Assembly (NCBI GenBank): GCA_023457135.1
Contig: JAEWMO010000121.1
Location: 1 to 13,029 of the forward strand
DNA: 13,029 bases
Direction of reading: 5' to 3'
Source: Methanobacteriota archaeon
GTDB lineage: Archaea; Halobacteriota; Methanomicrobia; Methanomicrobiales; Methanoculleaceae
Shown: piece by piece, positions 12,718 to 13,029 of the stretch
Position numbering within the stretch: the stretch's first letter is position 1
Layout: each line of letters opens with the position of its first letter
The notes under the pieces: generated by a model
Databases searched by the model: none
Seen by the model: the letters and a program-made list of their open reading frames with translations, nothing else
What the model was told of the DNA's origin: nothing
Translations under genes and position numbers: made by a program

Positions 12718-13029
12718 ATGAAGAGTATGACAAAACTGATGGTTGTTGCCATGGTCCTCGTGGCTGCGCTGGTCGTTGCACCGGCTGCGGCACGGGCTGT
12801 TGTCTCTGGCGACACCATTTATGTAGGTGAAGAAGGCCTTGACGTAAGCGGGTTCGTCCCCGCTAACGGAAACCTGGTCCGCTTCAGCGGTAGCTTAACC
12901 GACAGGAATGTCGTGGGATCGCCTATCACTGTAGCTGACCCCACGGCTTTCGACCTGACTGCAGCCGCAGTTGGACAGTCGACGGGAACCTGGCATGCTT
13001 TCGCTGCCGGTGCAGACTACACCGACCCG
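12718..13029 (+). CDS. Surface-layer type secreted protein, 5' end (DUF3821-like)
   Basis: 104 codons are visible and the frame runs off the right edge. The protein starts with a Sec signal peptide: MKSMTK, a hydrophobic core VVAMVLVAALVVAP (9-22), and a likely cleavage after AAARA (23-27). The mature part begins VVSGDTIYVGEEGLDVSGF (28-46). The GDTIYVGEEGLD pattern matches what I recall of DUF3821 proteins and the major S-layer proteins of Methanomicrobiales. The strong Shine-Dalgarno, long structured leader and two possible promoters fit a very highly expressed gene, and third positions are richer in A/T than in the neighbours. C-terminal anchor and identity as the major S-layer protein, rather than a paralogue, cannot be judged here. 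Confidence 0.82.
   Translation, partial: MKSMTKLMVVAMVLVAALVVAPAAARAVVSGDTIYVGEEGLDVSGFVPANGNLVRFSGSLTDRNVVGSPITVADPTAFDLTAAAVGQSTGTWHAFAAGADYTDP

Overview
The window looks like part of a methanogenic archaeon of the order Methanomicrobiales, most likely Methanoculleus or a close relative. The reasons are archaeal-type information genes (Cbf5, Nop5, fibrillarin, a methanogen-type ThyA), TATA-box promoters with many apparently leaderless starts, tRNA genes without encoded CCA, strong GC-rich codon bias, and at the right edge the start of a secreted protein resembling the DUF3821-type surface-layer proteins of that order. The genus is an inference from remembered protein features, not a database result.

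Left part (1-4297): the 3' end of a Cache/PDC-type sensor protein; a small VOC (glyoxalase-fold) protein divergent from an aldo/keto reductase; an MFS exporter; and a long CPBP-family (CAAX protease-like) membrane protein. A more AT-rich island follows (about 4300-5250). It holds a RelE/ParE-type toxin with its ribbon-helix-helix antitoxin on the minus strand, a 29-bp near-perfect palindrome over their promoter, and tRNA-Ser(GGA).

Middle part (5258-10416): a minus-strand hemD-cbf5 pair with a 4-nt overlap (tetrapyrrole synthesis and the H/ACA pseudouridine synthase) faces a stand-alone TctA-like permease. Next comes nop5-flpA, also with a 4-nt overlap, which encodes the core of the box C/D 2'-O-methylation RNP, and then a DUF1614 membrane protein. 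The catalytic proteins of both archaeal guide-RNA modification machines therefore lie within 4.5 kb of each other.

Right part (10436-13029): a minus-strand xylose-isomerase-fold (TIM barrel) protein, tRNA-Gln(CTG), and thymidylate synthase with an unusual four-cysteine C-terminus. Then comes a 471-base non-coding stretch rich in inverted repeats and TATA-like elements, leading into the 5' end of the plus-strand surface-layer gene. That gene has a strong Shine-Dalgarno and a long structured mRNA leader, unlike most genes here, which seem leaderless.

Most genes are ordinary chromosomal housekeeping or membrane genes. The most notable signals are the toxin-antitoxin palindrome, the structured S-layer leader with two possible promoters, the hairpins between thyA and the S-layer gene, and the ThyA cysteine cluster. 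I see no CRISPR array, insertion sequence or phage gene.
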